64,000 nt of DNA from Gardnerella massiliensis (GTDB lineage: Bacteria; Actinomycetota; Actinomycetes; Actinomycetales; Bifidobacteriaceae), in NCBI RefSeq assembly GCF_003408845.1, contig NZ_LRTV01000001.1, positions 74,760-138,759 on the forward strand, given 5' to 3'. The notes beneath the pieces were generated by a model. That model saw nothing but the letters and a program-made list of their open reading frames with translations. It had not been told where the DNA came from and ran no database searches. The position numbers were made by a program, and so were the translations under genes. Below, piece after piece: positions 40,627 to 49,844 of this stretch; position 1 is the stretch's first letter, and every line of letters begins with the position of its first letter.

Positions 40627-41856
40627 TCAGCGCTCAAACTTGTTGCCGTAGCTGTCCTCGCCAGCTTCAGCAATAGCTGCAGCCTTGCGTGCAATTGCCA
40701 ACTCTTCGTTCGTTGGAATCACAGCAATAATCACAGAGCTATCTGGAGTGGAAATAACGCGTGGCTCCTTAGAACGAACAAGGTTCTTTTCCTTATCGAG
40801 CTTAACACCGAATGGCTCAAGCTTTTCGCATACGCGCGCGCGCACAATTTCATCGTTTTCGCCAACACCAGCGGTGAAGGTAATAACGTCAACGCCACCC
40901 ATTTGAGCAGTGTAGTTGCCAATGTAACCAACAATGCGATGTACGTATACGCCGAGAGCAAGCTCAGCGTTCTCGTCACCTTCAGCAATAAGCTTATGAA
41001 TATCGCGCAAATCGCCGTGGCCGGTCATACCCATCATGCCGGAACGCTTGTTGAAGAGAGTGTCAAGCTCGTCCACGTTCATGTGAGCGTTACGAATAAG
41101 GTGGAACACTACTGCCGGATCGATATCGCCAGTACGACCACCCATCATCAAACCCTCGAGTGGAGTTAAGCCCATAGAGGTTTCAACTGGCTTGCCAGAA
41201 ATCTGAGCAGAAGCGGAAGCGCCGTTTCCAATGTGCAAAACAATCTGCTTCAGACCTTCTGCTGGCTTGCCAACAACCTGTGGCACTACGGAACCAATGT
41301 ACTCGTGAGAAGTACCGTGAGCGCCGTAACGACGAATGTGGTAACGGTCTGCAATTTCCTTATTCAAAGCGTAAGTTGCTGCAACCTGTGGCAAAGCATG
41401 GAAGAACGAAGAATCGAATACCATAATTTGTGGAACATCTGGCAAAAGCTCAGTCATGACTTCAGCGCCAACAGCTTCTGGGCCGTTGTGGAGTGGAGCC
41501 AAAACTGCCAAATCCTTAACCTTATTAATCGTCTTCTCGTTGACTAATGCAGGCTTAGGGAATGTTAATCCACCCTGAACAACGCGGTGACCTACAGCAA
41601 CAATGCCGGATTCAGAAAGCTTCGGACCATATTCTTCGAAGAATCCAAGTACGCGCTTTAAGCCTTGCTCGTGGTCGTGAACTGGCTCATCGAACTCATG
41701 CTTTTCGCCATTGAATACGTGCTTGTAGTGGCCGTCAACTGGTTCACCAATCTTTTCAACGATGCCGGAAGCGAGACCTTCGCCGCTTTCCAAGTCAACG
41801 AGCTGATACTTAATCGAACTGGAACCAGAATTGATAACAAGAACGGTTTTTGCCAT
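40627..41856 (-). CDS. ackA: Acetate kinase
   Basis: A 409-residue enzyme converting acetyl-phosphate and ADP to acetate and ATP, the main ATP-yielding end step of the bifid shunt. It starts MAKTVLVINSGSSSIKYQLV (ASKHA phosphate loop) and has HRVVQGG, FDSSFFHALP, YGAHGTSHEY, LHIGNGASASAQ and FTAGVGEND, all expected motifs. The start at 41856 follows GGAGG at about 8 bases; the longer frame to 41901 lacks a site. It lies downstream of pta and xfp in the same direction. Confidence 0.97.
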   Translation of the reverse strand: MAKTVLVINSGSSSIKYQLVDLESGEGLASGIVEKIGEPVDGHYKHVFNGEKHEFDEPVHDHEQGLKRVLGFFEEYGPKLSESGIVAVGHRVVQGGLTFPKPALVNEKTINKVKDLAVLAPLHNGPEAVGAEVMTELLPDVPQIMVFDSSFFHALPQVAATYALNKEIADRYHIRRYGAHGTSHEYIGSVVPQVVGKPAEGLKQIVLHIGNGASASAQISGKPVETSMGLTPLEGLMMGGRTGDIDPAVVFHLIRNAHMNVDELDTLFNKRSGMMGMTGHGDLRDIHKLIAEGDENAELALGVYVHRIVGYIGNYTAQMGGVDVITFTAGVGENDEIVRARVCEKLEPFGVKLDKEKNLVRSKEPRVISTPDSSVIIAVIPTNEELAIARKAAAIAEAGEDSYGNKFER

Positions 41857-41917
41857 GTGGGCATCCTCCATAAAGTATTGATAAGGCTTGTAAATTGCCA
41901 CGCTCTAGTTTACCTTT

Positions 41918-41962
41918 AAGTTCCTACAATACGGAGAGTTATTTTACGCATTGTAGGAACTT
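41918..41962. promoter_or_regulatory. 13-bp perfect inverted repeat upstream of ackA
   Basis: AAGTTCCTACAAT (41918-41930) and ATTGTAGGAACTT (41950-41962) are perfect reverse complements around a 19-base centre, 60-105 bases before ackA and after pta. No T-run follows on either strand, so an operator or an RNA-processing hairpin is more likely than a terminator. Confidence 0.6.
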
Positions 41963-42027
41963 ACTCAGTATAGGTCGTGTTTAAGGTATTACTTTGTAAT
42001 TATTTTCTTAAATTTAGCTGAACGTCC

Positions 42028-43734
42028 TCATTCCGATTGTGCTTCAATAGCAGTTAAAGCAACGGTATTTATAATATCTTGCACTAATGCGCCTCGAGAT
42101 AAATCGTTAACAGGCTTATTTAATCCTTGCAAAATAGGTCCAACTGCTAATGCTCCGCTGGAACGTTGTACAGCCTTGTATGCAATGTTTCCGGCGCATA
42201 AATCAGGGAACACGAACACATTTACGTGACCCGCAACAGGATTATCTTTTGCTTTAGTTGCAGCTACGGTAGGTGACCAAGCGGCATCAAACTGAATAGA
42301 ACCGACAACTGCCAAATCGGGAGCTTTTTCTTTGACTATCTGCGTTGCTTCCTCTACGGTGTCAACGTCTGGGCCTTTGCCTGAGCCTAGTGTGGAGTAA
42401 GAAAGCATACCCACCTTAGGTTCAATGCCGAAGGATGCAGCCGTGTTTGCGGATTGAATAGCAATGTCAGCAAGCTGTTCTGCGCTTGGATTTAGATTAA
42501 TTGCGCAATCTGCGAATACTGCCACGTGGTCCTTGAAACACATAAGGAAGGCGCCGGAAACAAGCTTGGATTCTGGCTTTGTTTTAATAACTTGCAATGC
42601 TGGGCGTACGGTGTTTGCTGTTGAATTTATAGATCCAGAAACGAGGCCGTCAGCTTGACCTAGTACAACAAGCATTGTGCCAAAATAGCTGGCGTCAGCA
42701 AGTTGCTCGCGTGCTTGTTTTTCTGTCATGCCTTTTTTAGCTCGTAGCTCGCACAGTTTGGCAACCATGTGACTAAGCATTGCTTCGTCGTGCATGGACT
42801 GGAAGCTCGCTTTGTGAAGAGAATTGAGATTTAGTTCTTCTGCGCGTGCAAGAATAGTGTCACGTTCTCCAATAATAATAATATTTACAATGTCTCGTTC
42901 AAGCAGATAGTCTGCTGCTTTCAAAATACGATCTTCTTCGCCTTCTGGAAGCACGATAGTTTTTTTGCTTGCTTTTGCTTTGCCGAGCAAACTATATTGG
43001 AATGCATACGGGGTAATAGGGGCATTATACGGTTGACGGAGTGCATTGATAACGTCATTTTCGTTTACGAATCTAGCAAATGTTTGTAATGCGCATTCAG
43101 TTGTTTCATTTTCTAATTGTGGAAGCACCCATAATGGAATTTGGCTTACTCGCGTTGCATCTTCGCTAGAATTTGCATAATTCCTGGCAGTGTAGTCGCG
43201 CATTAATTCTGAGCCTAAACCTTCGCTGCAACCGGTAACGAATACTCCTAAAACTTGTGTGCAGGATTTCAGAATACAAGCATTAGCTGCGTCAATAGTT
43301 TGTAGAATTTGCTGAGCATCCCTATTTTTAGCAGAAACCGTAAGGAATACAGGTGAGGCCAAGTCTGCTGCAACGGTTGCGTCAAAAGTAAATAAGTCAG
43401 GGTCGTAAATTGGTGTTGCGTCGCTTGCAATAATAACTGAGGCTTGAGCGTCAGTGGTAGCTAATACTTCATGATACCTTGCAACAATATCTCCGCGAAC
43501 TGTTTCTTTATGAGATAAAATTGTTTCAGGGGTTTTTGATATAACTTGTTCTACTGTGGTTGGCGTGTTTGTAATGCGAAGAAGATTGTTAGTAAAATCG
43601 TCGTTGAGCTGTGCAGATGGTCGAAAAATAGTAGTGTGATAATGGTTAACTAATGCTTTGGTGACACCAAGCGCGACGGCATTGCGTCCAAGCATATCTT
43701 CGTTGCCAATAATCGTTACGTTGAGGTGTGACAC
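42028..43734 (-). CDS. pta: Phosphate acetyltransferase
   Basis: A 568-residue enzyme interconverting acetyl-phosphate and acetyl-CoA. The C-terminal PTA domain (about 240-568) carries KTIVLPEGEEDRILKAADYL, ADGLVSGSINSTANTVRPALQ, GKGPDVDTVEEAT and the final NDLSRGALVQDIINTVALTA. The N-terminal part (about 1-225) is a divergent DRTGG-type regulatory region; its P-loop is absent. GTG 43734 is chosen because CAAAGGAGA lies 6 bases upstream, whereas the ATG at 43767 has no site. Together with Xfp and AckA it links acetyl-phosphate to acetyl-CoA. Confidence 0.95.
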   Translation of the reverse strand: MSHLNVTIIGNEDMLGRNAVALGVTKALVNHYHTTIFRPSAQLNDDFTNNLLRITNTPTTVEQVISKTPETILSHKETVRGDIVARYHEVLATTDAQASVIIASDATPIYDPDLFTFDATVAADLASPVFLTVSAKNRDAQQILQTIDAANACILKSCTQVLGVFVTGCSEGLGSELMRDYTARNYANSSEDATRVSQIPLWVLPQLENETTECALQTFARFVNENDVINALRQPYNAPITPYAFQYSLLGKAKASKKTIVLPEGEEDRILKAADYLLERDIVNIIIIGERDTILARAEELNLNSLHKASFQSMHDEAMLSHMVAKLCELRAKKGMTEKQAREQLADASYFGTMLVVLGQADGLVSGSINSTANTVRPALQVIKTKPESKLVSGAFLMCFKDHVAVFADCAINLNPSAEQLADIAIQSANTAASFGIEPKVGMLSYSTLGSGKGPDVDTVEEATQIVKEKAPDLAVVGSIQFDAAWSPTVAATKAKDNPVAGHVNVFVFPDLCAGNIAYKAVQRSSGALAVGPILQGLNKPVNDLSRGALVQDIINTVALTAIEAQSE

Positions 43735-43807
43735 GATGTTTCTCCTTTGATACGTTTCGTGTTGCATTATGAGCTTTCATATAGTATTTGCGAACATTTG
43801 TAGGCTT

Positions 43808-43836
43808 TACAATATGAACAAACTTGTTCTATTGTA
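43808..43836. promoter_or_regulatory. Operator-like inverted repeat upstream of pta
   Basis: TACAATATGAACAA (43808-43821) and TTGTTCTATTGTA (43824-43836) are reverse complements with a one-base bulge, 75-100 bases before the pta start. Its core GAACAA/TTGTTC is a compact palindrome. The cognate protein is unknown. Confidence 0.5.
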
Positions 43837-43944
43837 CGGCTTTTTCACGTTATACACGCACGAAATATGAATTGCGAGATATGAATTTCGTCACGTATAG
43901 TTTGGGAACTAATCCAAACAAGCTTTATTGCTTGCTACTTGTTA

Positions 43945-43984
43945 TATATAAAAACGGGAGCCAACCTTTCGATTGACTCCCGAA
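43945..43984 (-). terminator. xfp terminator
   Basis: On the minus strand CGGGAGTCAA pairs with TTGGCTCCCG (one G-T pair) and runs into TTTTTATATA. Confidence 0.88.
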
Positions 43985-44022
43985 TGTTTTATCTAACCAG
44001 TTTTAGCTTTAATAGCTTAAAA

Positions 44023-46500
44023 CTACTCGTTATCGCCTGCGGTTGCAGCGGTAGCGGTGACAGCGCCTGGCTTGTCGGTCTTAACGCCTGGCCACACCCA
44101 ATCGGTGTAGTCTGGGTGATCGAGACCATTGTCGACTGCATACTGGAAGGCTTCGAGACGGAAGTCTTCGAGCTTCTTGATTTCGTCGGCATACTTAGCG
44201 GCGTCAACCATGCGCAATGCTTCAGCGGTAAGCTCGTAACGATCCATGTCGTTAACGCGAACCATGTCGTATGGCGTGGTGGTGGAGCCCTGCTCCTTGT
44301 AGCCATGGACGTTGAAGTTGTCGTGGTTTGGACGATCGAAGATCAAGCCGCGAACGTCATGTGCATAGGAGTGGTAAGCGAGAAGGACTGGCTTGTCAGC
44401 GGTGAAGAGCTCAGTGAACTCTTCGTCAGTCAAAGCCTCGTTGTTTTCCTTAGCGGACTGCAACTTGAGCAAGTCAACAATGTTAACGACCTTGAACTTA
44501 ACGCCAAGCTTGTTCAACTTGTCGGCAGCGGCCATCAATTCCTGCTGTGGAACATCGCCGATACCAGCGAGAACAACCTGAACTTCGTCATTGGTCTTAG
44601 CGTTAGATGCCCACTTCCACTCAGCAGCACCCTTCTCGAGCTCTTCGCGAGCTTCGTCGAGGGTCAGCCAAGTAGCAGCTGGCTGCTTACCAGCGAAGAT
44701 TGCGTTGATCATGTTGGTGGACTTGTAAACCTTCTCACCAACAGCGAGCAACATGTTGGAATCTACTGGGAAGTAAATGCCGATAACGTGATCGTTGTTG
44801 AAGGTCTTGTTCAAAAGAACAGAAGTTACACCTGGATCCTGATGGGAGAATCCGTTGTGATCCTGACGCCATACGTGAGAGGATACCAACAAGTTCATGG
44901 AGGAGATTGGCTTACGCCATGGAATCTCACGAACTGTAGCTTCGAGCCACTTTGCGTGCTGGTTCAACATGGAGTCGATAACGTGTACGAAGGACTCGTA
45001 AGAGCTCCAAATGCCGTGACGACCGGTGAGCAAGTAAGCCTCGAGGAAGCCTTCCATCTGGTGCTCGGAGAGCTGCTCGGTTACCTGACCGGTAACTGCC
45101 ATGTGCTCATCGACTAATTCGGAGAGGTAGCCTGCGTCCCACTGCTTGTTGGTTACTTCATAAGCAGCCTGCAAACGGTTGGAAGCGGTCTCATCTGGTC
45201 CGAAGATACGGAAGGAATCTGGGTTGTTCTTGATTACGTCGCGGGTGTAAACACCAAGGCGACGGGTAGCTTCGAGCTGACCCCAGCCGTGACCGAATTC
45301 CTTAACTTCCTTAACTTCGTAATCTTCGAGCTTTGGAAGCTTAAGGTCTTCGCGAATACGACCACCGTTGGCGTTTGGATTCTGGCCAATACGGAGTTCG
45401 CCCTTTGGCATGAAGGAAAGAACGTCTTCCTTAATGCTGCCATCTTCATTGAAGAGCTCTTCAGGCTTGTAGGACTTCATCCAGTTCTTCAAGACTTCGA
45501 AGTGAGCTTCGGTATCACGAGCAGATGCCAGTGGCACCTGGTGTGCACGCCAAGAGCCTTCAGTCTTCTTGCCGTCGATGAACTTAGGGCAAGTCCAACC
45601 CTTAGGGGTGCGGAAGATGATCATTGGGTAGAATGGACGGGTTACGTCGTTGGTCTGAGCTTCAGCCTTGATATCGCAAATCTCGTCGAAGATGGTCTCG
45701 AACATGTCGGCGAAGCGACGGTGAATGGACATGTGATCCTCATCGTCGAAGCCAGCAACGAACTCGTATGGTTCGTAGCCCATGCCGTGGAAGAACTCGT
45801 GAAGCTCTTCGTCGGAAATACGGGAAAGAATAGTTGGGTTAGCAATCTTGTAACCGTTCAAGTGCAAGATTGGAAGAACGATACCATCGGTACGTGGGTT
45901 GACAAGCTTGTTGGACTGCCAGCCAGTAGCCAAAGGACCGGTTTCTGCTTCGCCGTCGCCGACGATTGCTGGAACGAACAAGCTTGGGTTGTTCATGACA
46001 GCGCCGTAAGCGTGGGAGAGAGCGTAACCAAGCTCGCCACCTTCGTGGATGGAACCTGGGGTCTCAGGAGCGAAGTGAGAAGGAATACCACCTGGGTAAG
46101 AGAACTGGCGGAAGAACTTCTGCAAACCAGCTTCGTCCTTGGTGATCTTTGGATAGTACTCGGTGTAAGTACCGTCGAGGTAGGACTGAGCAGTACCAGC
46201 TGGGCCGCCGTGGCCTGGACCCATGATAATCACAGTGTTCTGCTGATGCTCAGCAATGAAACGGTTAATGTGGCCAATAAGGAAGTTAAGGCCTGGAGTG
46301 GTACCCCAGTGACCCACTAGACGATGCTTAACGTCTTCGCGAGTAAACGGCTCCTTCATTAGAGGGTTGCTACGAAGATAAATTTGGCCGATTGAAAGAT
46401 AGTTGGCAACACGCCAGTACTTATCTACGCCTTCGATAGCAGCCTCGGAAACTGGAGCGTTGAGCTTCTTCCAAGGTGTGCCAATAACAGGACTCGTCAT
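44023..46500 (-). CDS. xfp: Xylulose-5-phosphate/fructose-6-phosphate phosphoketolase
   Basis: An 825-residue TPP-dependent enzyme, the defining step of the bifid shunt. It splits fructose-6-P to acetyl-P and erythrose-4-P, and xylulose-5-P to acetyl-P and glyceraldehyde-3-P. It begins [16 protein letters not shown] and has [38 protein letters not shown], the TPP motif [19 protein letters not shown] and [18 protein letters not shown]. The length equals that of known bifidobacterial enzymes. The start follows AGGAG at 6 bases; the frame to 46518 is a read-through of the leader. pta and ackA follow, giving acetyl-P removal. Base composition is somewhat higher in GC than neighbours, as expected for a highly expressed gene. 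Confidence 0.98.
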   Translation of the reverse strand: MTSPVIGTPWKKLNAPVSEAAIEGVDKYWRVANYLSIGQIYLRSNPLMKEPFTREDVKHRLVGHWGTTPGLNFLIGHINRFIAEHQQNTVIIMGPGHGGPAGTAQSYLDGTYTEYYPKITKDEAGLQKFFRQFSYPGGIPSHFAPETPGSIHEGGELGYALSHAYGAVMNNPSLFVPAIVGDGEAETGPLATGWQSNKLVNPRTDGIVLPILHLNGYKIANPTILSRISDEELHEFFHGMGYEPYEFVAGFDDEDHMSIHRRFADMFETIFDEICDIKAEAQTNDVTRPFYPMIIFRTPKGWTCPKFIDGKKTEGSWRAHQVPLASARDTEAHFEVLKNWMKSYKPEELFNEDGSIKEDVLSFMPKGELRIGQNPNANGGRIREDLKLPKLEDYEVKEVKEFGHGWGQLEATRRLGVYTRDVIKNNPDSFRIFGPDETASNRLQAAYEVTNKQWDAGYLSELVDEHMAVTGQVTEQLSEHQMEGFLEAYLLTGRHGIWSSYESFVHVIDSMLNQHAKWLEATVREIPWRKPISSMNLLVSSHVWRQDHNGFSHQDPGVTSVLLNKTFNNDHVIGIYFPVDSNMLLAVGEKVYKSTNMINAIFAGKQPAATWLTLDEAREELEKGAAEWKWASNAKTNDEVQVVLAGIGDVPQQELMAAADKLNKLGVKFKVVNIVDLLKLQSAKENNEALTDEEFTELFTADKPVLLAYHSYAHDVRGLIFDRPNHDNFNVHGYKEQGSTTTPYDMVRVNDMDRYELTAEALRMVDAAKYADEIKKLEDFRLEAFQYAVDNGLDHPDYTDWVWPGVKTDKPGAVTATAATAGDNE

Positions 46501-46922
46501 GTGTACTCCTGTACTCAAGCACTTTTCAGTGCAATTTGATCATTACCATTTGGTTATAGAGTCTGGAAAACAAATGTATTACAGCTCTTTTTCCATCCGT
46601 TTCAGTATAGTTGCATCGTTTGACTTTTGTTCATTTGGTTACTTCTACGTGCGTTTTTGTTGAAAAAATGTGTTCTTATGTTGTAAAAAAATGGCACATT
46701 TGTAGCGAAAGTGTGCATTTTCATGTTTATTTATTCATAATATATCCGTTTTTTAGTTTAATAGGCACTATACGATGACACATAATATAGTCCCTCGTCT
46801 CAAAGCAACCCTACTATAATACTGTATTTAAGCTTCGATTATTTGCTGATTGTGCACGACACAATGGTAGAAGTTACGTCAGTTACACATATATACTGTG
46901 TACCAATATTAGAAGGAGAATC
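46501..46922. promoter_or_regulatory. Divergent promoter region of xfp and guaA
   Basis: No gene is seen. For xfp a strong -10 TATACT lies on the minus strand at 46604-46609, giving a leader of about 95 bases. For guaA a TATAAT is at 46815-46820 on the plus strand, about 100 bases before the ATG. Neither has a good -35, so both may depend on activators or other contacts. Confidence 0.5.
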
Positions 46923-48485
46923 ATGGCAAAAGGACCAGTGCTTGTCGTTGATTTTGGCGCTCAATATGCTCAGCTTATTGCTCGTCGCGTGCGAGAAGCA
47001 AATGTATATTCAGAACTTGTTCCTCATTCTATGCCAGTAGATGAGATGCTTGCTAAAGATCCTCAGGCCATTATTCTTTCCGGCGGCCCTGCTTCCGTGT
47101 ATGAACCAGGCGCGCCAGATATTGATCCGAAGATTTTTAATGCAGGAGTGCCAGTACTCGGTATTTGCTACGGCTTCCAGGTTATGGCTCACGAGCTTGG
47201 TGGAGATGTAGATAAAGCTGCACTTGGCGAATACGGCAAAACTTCCGCAACTATTGACGATTCTGAGGGCTTGCTTGCAAATTCTCCTTCTGAACAAAAT
47301 ACTTGGATGAGCCATGGGGTAGCCGTTAAACGTGCTCCAGAAGGTTTCACCGTGTTAGCTCACACTGAAGGTGCACCCGTTGCTGCAATGCAAGACGCGA
47401 ATCGAAAGCTTTACGGCGTGCAATGGCATCCTGAAGTAAAGCACACGCCTCTTGGCCAGGAGCTTATATCTACATTCCTACATAAGTGTGCAGGACTAGA
47501 TAACAATTGGAATCCTTCCAATATTATTGAAGATCAAGTTGCTAAAATTCGTGAAGAAGTTGGTGACGCACAAGTTATTTGTGGTCTTTCTGGCGGCGTG
47601 GATTCTGCTGTTGCAGCAGCTTTGGTGCATAAAGCAATTGGTGATCAGCTTACTTGCGTTTTTGTCGACCACGGTTTGCTTCGTAAAGGTGAAGTTGAGC
47701 AGGTTAAGCATGATTTCGTTGAAGCCACTGGTATTAAGCTTATTGCAGTTGATGCAGAAGATGACTTTTTGGATGCGCTTAAAGGTGTAAGTGAGCCGGA
47801 GCGTAAGCGCAAGATTATTGGTGAAAAGTTTATTCGCACTTTTGAAAAGGCTCAGCGTCAAGTTATTGAGGAGGCTGGTAAAACCGGAGCAGAAGTGAAA
47901 TTCCTCGTGCAAGGAACCCTGTATCCAGATGTCGTGGAATCTGGCGGTGGTGACGGTGCTGCCAATATTAAGTCTCATCATAACGTTGGTGGTTTGCCAA
48001 AAGACTTAAAGTTTAAGCTTATTGAGCCGTTGCGTACGTTGTTTAAGGATGAAGTTCGCGCTATTGGTACCGAGCTTGGTTTGCCTGATGCTATTGTGTG
48101 GCGTCAGCCGTTCCCTGGTCCTGGTTTGGGTATTCGTATTGTTGGTGAAATTACGCGTGAGCGTCTGGCAGTACTTCGTGAAGCTGATGCTATTGCTCGT
48201 GAAGAGCTTTCTGCTGCCGGCTTGGATCGAGATATTTGGCAGTGCCCAGTTGTGTTACTTGCAGATGTTCATTCTGTTGGTGTGCAAGGGGATGAGCGCA
48301 CATACGGTTCTCCAATCGTACTCCGTCCGGTAAGCTCCGAGGATGCAATGACTGCCGACTGGTCGCGCGTGCCTTACGATGTATTGGCGAAAATTTCCAC
48401 TCGTATTACAAATGAATGCCGTCAGATTAATCGAGTAGTGCTTGACGTGACTTCTAAGCCACCTGCCACTATTGAATGGGAATAA
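46923..48485 (+). CDS. guaA: GMP synthase (glutamine-hydrolysing)
   Basis: A 520-residue cytosolic enzyme making GMP from XMP, ATP and glutamine. The N-terminal class I glutaminase (about 1-195) has the nucleophile Cys in [16 protein letters not shown] and the His-Glu pair in [12 protein letters not shown]. The ATP-pyrophosphatase domain has the P-loop [15 protein letters not shown] and the dimerisation domain ends KPPATIEWE, as expected. AGAAGGAGAA precedes the ATG by 4-8 bases. It is complete and alone on its transcript. Confidence 0.97.
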   Translation: MAKGPVLVVDFGAQYAQLIARRVREANVYSELVPHSMPVDEMLAKDPQAIILSGGPASVYEPGAPDIDPKIFNAGVPVLGICYGFQVMAHELGGDVDKAALGEYGKTSATIDDSEGLLANSPSEQNTWMSHGVAVKRAPEGFTVLAHTEGAPVAAMQDANRKLYGVQWHPEVKHTPLGQELISTFLHKCAGLDNNWNPSNIIEDQVAKIREEVGDAQVICGLSGGVDSAVAAALVHKAIGDQLTCVFVDHGLLRKGEVEQVKHDFVEATGIKLIAVDAEDDFLDALKGVSEPERKRKIIGEKFIRTFEKAQRQVIEEAGKTGAEVKFLVQGTLYPDVVESGGGDGAANIKSHHNVGGLPKDLKFKLIEPLRTLFKDEVRAIGTELGLPDAIVWRQPFPGPGLGIRIVGEITRERLAVLREADAIAREELSAAGLDRDIWQCPVVLLADVHSVGVQGDERTYGSPIVLRPVSSEDAMTADWSRVPYDVLAKISTRITNECRQINRVVLDVTSKPPATIEWE

Positions 48486-48746
48486 AATTAGTCATTTCAA
48501 ACACATTGTTTGAACCGCGTGATTTCATCACGTCGCTATGTTTTGTGAGCGGTAGCATTGTTGCGTAATGCGATAATACTGCCGATCATAAAGTATGCGG
48601 TAATGTTATTTGTTTTCAGCATGTCGAATTGTGCATTGCTTACAATGGCTGATACGATGAGACGAGTGGATGTGAGAGCTTGACGTGGCAGTATGTTGTA
48701 TGCAACTGGGATGCGTGTGGGCTAGGAAATTTCAGGAGTTATTTTT

Positions 48747-49475
48747 ATGGTTGATGGCGTACCAAAATATATTGCTGTACGAGATAATTTGCGTGCGCGT
48801 ATTGATACAATGGTGGCAAATGAACAATTGCCTCCGGAGATTGAGTTATGCCGCCAATACAATGTAAGTCGCATTACGCTAAGGCATGCTGTCGATAATC
48901 TTATTACTGAAGGTTTGTTGATAAGGGAGCAGGGTAGAGGAACATTCAGAGCACCTGCAGTTATCAACAGTAGACATCAAGAGATAATTTCTGACCGTGC
49001 GCAAGGATTTTATGAGCAGAGTTGCGATCCTGATGCATTGATACGTGTTGAAGTGCTAGAAAATGATGTTGTTCAAGATGAAGACGCTGCTTTGAACTTG
49101 GGATTAAAACCAACCGAGGAGCTCATTTGTTTAAAGCGTTTGCGATATATTGACGACGTGTTGTCTCGTTACAGTGTGTTGTATTTGTCGGCTTCGCGTT
49201 TTCCTAAAGTATTGACTCAGGATTTTTCTGAAAAATCCTTGGCTGATTTCTTGTATCAAGCGTATGCAGTGCAGTTGGTAGAAAGCGAAGTATCTGTACA
49301 TATTGAACGTGTCTGTGGCAGGATGGCGGAGGTTCTCCATCTTGAACAAGAAACTCCAGCAATTGCCGCAAAGTCTACTGTTAAAGATAGATTCGGCACG
49401 ATTATTGCTTTTGGTGCTGCTGTGTATACTCCAAATTCTGGCGAGATTTGCTTCCATCTACATTCAAACAGTTAG
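48747..49475 (+). CDS. GntR-family regulator (HutC subfamily, UTRA domain)
   Basis: A 242-residue protein. The N-terminal winged helix (about 1-70) reads YIAVRDNLRARIDTM, LPPEIELCRQYNVSRITLRHAVDNLITEGLLIREQGRGTF, the GntR signature. The C-terminal UTRA domain (about 85-240) binds a small effector, often a sugar phosphate or amino acid derivative. The usual SE.EL segment is PEIEL here. No transporter or enzyme lies beside it, so the target is unknown. CAGGAG precedes the ATG by 9 bases. The 260 bases before it hold no gene. Confidence 0.9.
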   Translation: MVDGVPKYIAVRDNLRARIDTMVANEQLPPEIELCRQYNVSRITLRHAVDNLITEGLLIREQGRGTFRAPAVINSRHQEIISDRAQGFYEQSCDPDALIRVEVLENDVVQDEDAALNLGLKPTEELICLKRLRYIDDVLSRYSVLYLSASRFPKVLTQDFSEKSLADFLYQAYAVQLVESEVSVHIERVCGRMAEVLHLEQETPAIAAKSTVKDRFGTIIAFGAAVYTPNSGEICFHLHSNS

Positions 49476-49522
49476 TATTAAGCAAACAGTTAGTAGTAAG
49501 CAAATAATTAGTTGCAATAGTG

Positions 49523-49555
49523 TGCGCTCGCATTCTTATAGCGAGCGCAATTTTA
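49523..49555 (+). terminator. Terminator of the GntR regulator gene
   Basis: TGCGCTCGC (49523-49531) pairs with GCGAGCGCA (49541-49549), then ATTTTAT. Confidence 0.8.
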
Positions 49556-49611
49556 TTGGCCTATAACCCCTTTGACCTATAGCCCTTTTATTGCGCGTAT
49601 CGTTAGATAAC

Positions 49612-49642
49612 AAAAAAGTCTTGCCGATTTCTCAGCAAGACT
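49612..49642 (-). terminator. Terminator of tRNA-Leu(GAG)
   Basis: On the minus strand AGTCTTGC pairs with GCAAGACT and a run of six T follows. Confidence 0.88.
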
Positions 49643-49649
49643 CAATCTG

Positions 49650-49736
49650 TGTCCGGAGCGGGAGTTGAACCCGCACGCCTGTACAAATAGGCACTAGCAC
49701 CTCAAGCTAGCGCGTCTACCATTCCGCCACCCGGAC
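49650..49736 (-). tRNA. tRNA-Leu (anticodon GAG)
   Basis: An 87-base class II tRNA: acceptor GTCCGGG/TCCGGAC with one G-T pair, anticodon stem CTAGC/GCTAG with loop TTGAGGT (anticodon GAG), a long variable arm (TGCCTATTTGTACAGGCG) and T loop TTCAACT. Discriminator A; CCA not encoded. Confidence 0.96.
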
Positions 49737-49844
49737 GGGTGTTTTAAGCAACAGATATGACTATAACATCTTTTTCTGTTTCATGCTTCGGCGTGTTGAA
49801 AATTTTACGAATTTTTTATTGAAAGTGCAATAAAACACTACTTT

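Noticed and set aside
43808-43836. LexA box upstream of pta
   Set aside because: The spacing between GAAC and GTTC is six bases, not the four of the Gram-positive SOS box.
43939-46320. Two long plus-strand frames opposite xfp
   Set aside because: Codon-bias shadows of the highly expressed phosphoketolase gene.
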